A stretch of DNA of 64,000 nt from Pelobates cultripes (lineage: Eukaryota; Chordata; Amphibia; Anura; Pelobatidae). Numbering within the stretch: position 1 is the stretch's first letter; each line of letters starts with the position of its first letter. The translations under genes and the position numbers were made by a program. The stretch is from the NCBI GenBank assembly GCA_933207985.1, contig OW240912.1, positions 256,789,138-256,853,137 of the forward strand, written 5' to 3'. Below are positions 63,783-64,000 of the stretch, in pieces. The notes under the pieces are model-generated. The model saw only the letters and a list, made by a program, of their open reading frames with translations, did not search any database and was not told where the DNA came from.

Positions 63783-64000
63783 ATGCAGTACGAGGAATTA
63801 AGGCGTGCTACACTTAAGGACATATTGGAACGCCGAGGAAGGTCAGCAAGCAATTTAAAGAAACGGGAGATTATTGCTTTGCTACTGGAGATGGATGCAG
63901 CAACGGGAATGGAAAGAGTCAACGTGCCCAGTACCTTGGATTTAACACCCGAGGAAATACAATTCAACCGGGCAGTACAAATAAGGCTGGCACATTTTGG
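63783..64000 (+). CDS. Gag of Gmr1-like element D, N-terminus (truncated by window)
   Basis: ATG 63783 begins MQYEELRRATLKDILERRGR, then SASNLKKREIIALLLEMDAA and LTPEEIQFNRAVQIRLAHF, very close to the element C Gag. Residues 1-40 resemble a SAP-type helix-extended-helix ('L..lLe.rG...s..k..li..l'). Open to the window edge; whether the rest is intact is not visible. Confidence 0.85.
   Translation, partial: MQYEELRRATLKDILERRGRSASNLKKREIIALLLEMDAATGMERVNVPSTLDLTPEEIQFNRAVQIRLAHF

Larger units (their letters stand above)
62573..64000 (+). mobile_element. Gmr1-like Ty3/Gypsy element D, 5' end only
   Basis: 5' LTR, PBS and the first 73 codons of gag. The element runs off the window. The presumed left target sequence is GTATC (62568-62572). 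Confidence 0.9.

Overview
The window is repeat-dominated vertebrate chromosomal DNA, most likely from a frog (anuran). The inference rests on the mix of elements rather than on a host gene: Tx1/L1-type LINEs, an L2/CR1-type LINE, Ngaro/DIRS-like tyrosine-recombinase retrotransposons, piggyBac elements with CCCTTTAAGGACC ends, TTAA-flanked T2/Kolobok-like MITEs starting TTAAAGGACCACTATAG, hAT-type elements and Ty3/Gypsy elements of the Gmr1 type. There are two 100-N assembly gaps (23874-23973 and 37550-37649). I see no bacterial-style genes, no tRNA or rRNA and no CRISPR. The only possible host-gene pieces are a CpG-rich block near 660-800 and a convincing-looking terminal exon at 38803-38922, neither of which I can name.

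Layout. 1-840: polypyrimidine minisatellite, a 72-bp-arm inverted repeat and a CpG-rich block. 2091-7503: a Ngaro-like element with the diagnostic A1...B1-A2-B2 split direct repeats (both repeat pairs identical) but decayed RT, RNase H and recombinase. 8030-9844: 5' part of an endogenous retrovirus on the minus strand. 10260-18061: a minus-strand L1-type LINE split at a TTAA by a 6.2-kb piggyBac element (11129-17332) that carries two tandem dead transposase copies. 18062-34351: a nest of LTR elements. An old chromodomain Ty3/Gypsy element (A) is interrupted by a hAT MITE and by two Gmr1-like elements, B (19372-25794, dead) and C (26789-33531, one open gag-pol frame of 1470 codons). 34352-37649: GT-rich minisatellite, an AT microsatellite and a hAT-like element with a dimeric tandem array. 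38113-43265: MITEs, the putative host exon with its 3' UTR, and LINE fragments. 43487-45950: a second, badly decayed Ngaro-like element on the minus strand. 47080-54603: an L1/Tx1-type LINE whose 3' end plus flank is tandemly triplicated as 2002-bp units. 55300-62572: two more Tx1-like LINEs, the first split by a minus-strand solo Gmr1-like LTR, the second cut by a third Gmr1-like element (D) that runs off the window end.

The most interesting content is the Gmr1-like group. Integrase lies upstream of reverse transcriptase (Copia-like order in a Gypsy element). The four LTRs of this group share a 39-40-nt hairpin module with identical arms. The one intact polyprotein has lost the second catalytic aspartate of reverse transcriptase (YLDH for YLDD). 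Target-site duplications let much of the insertion order be read directly from the sequence.
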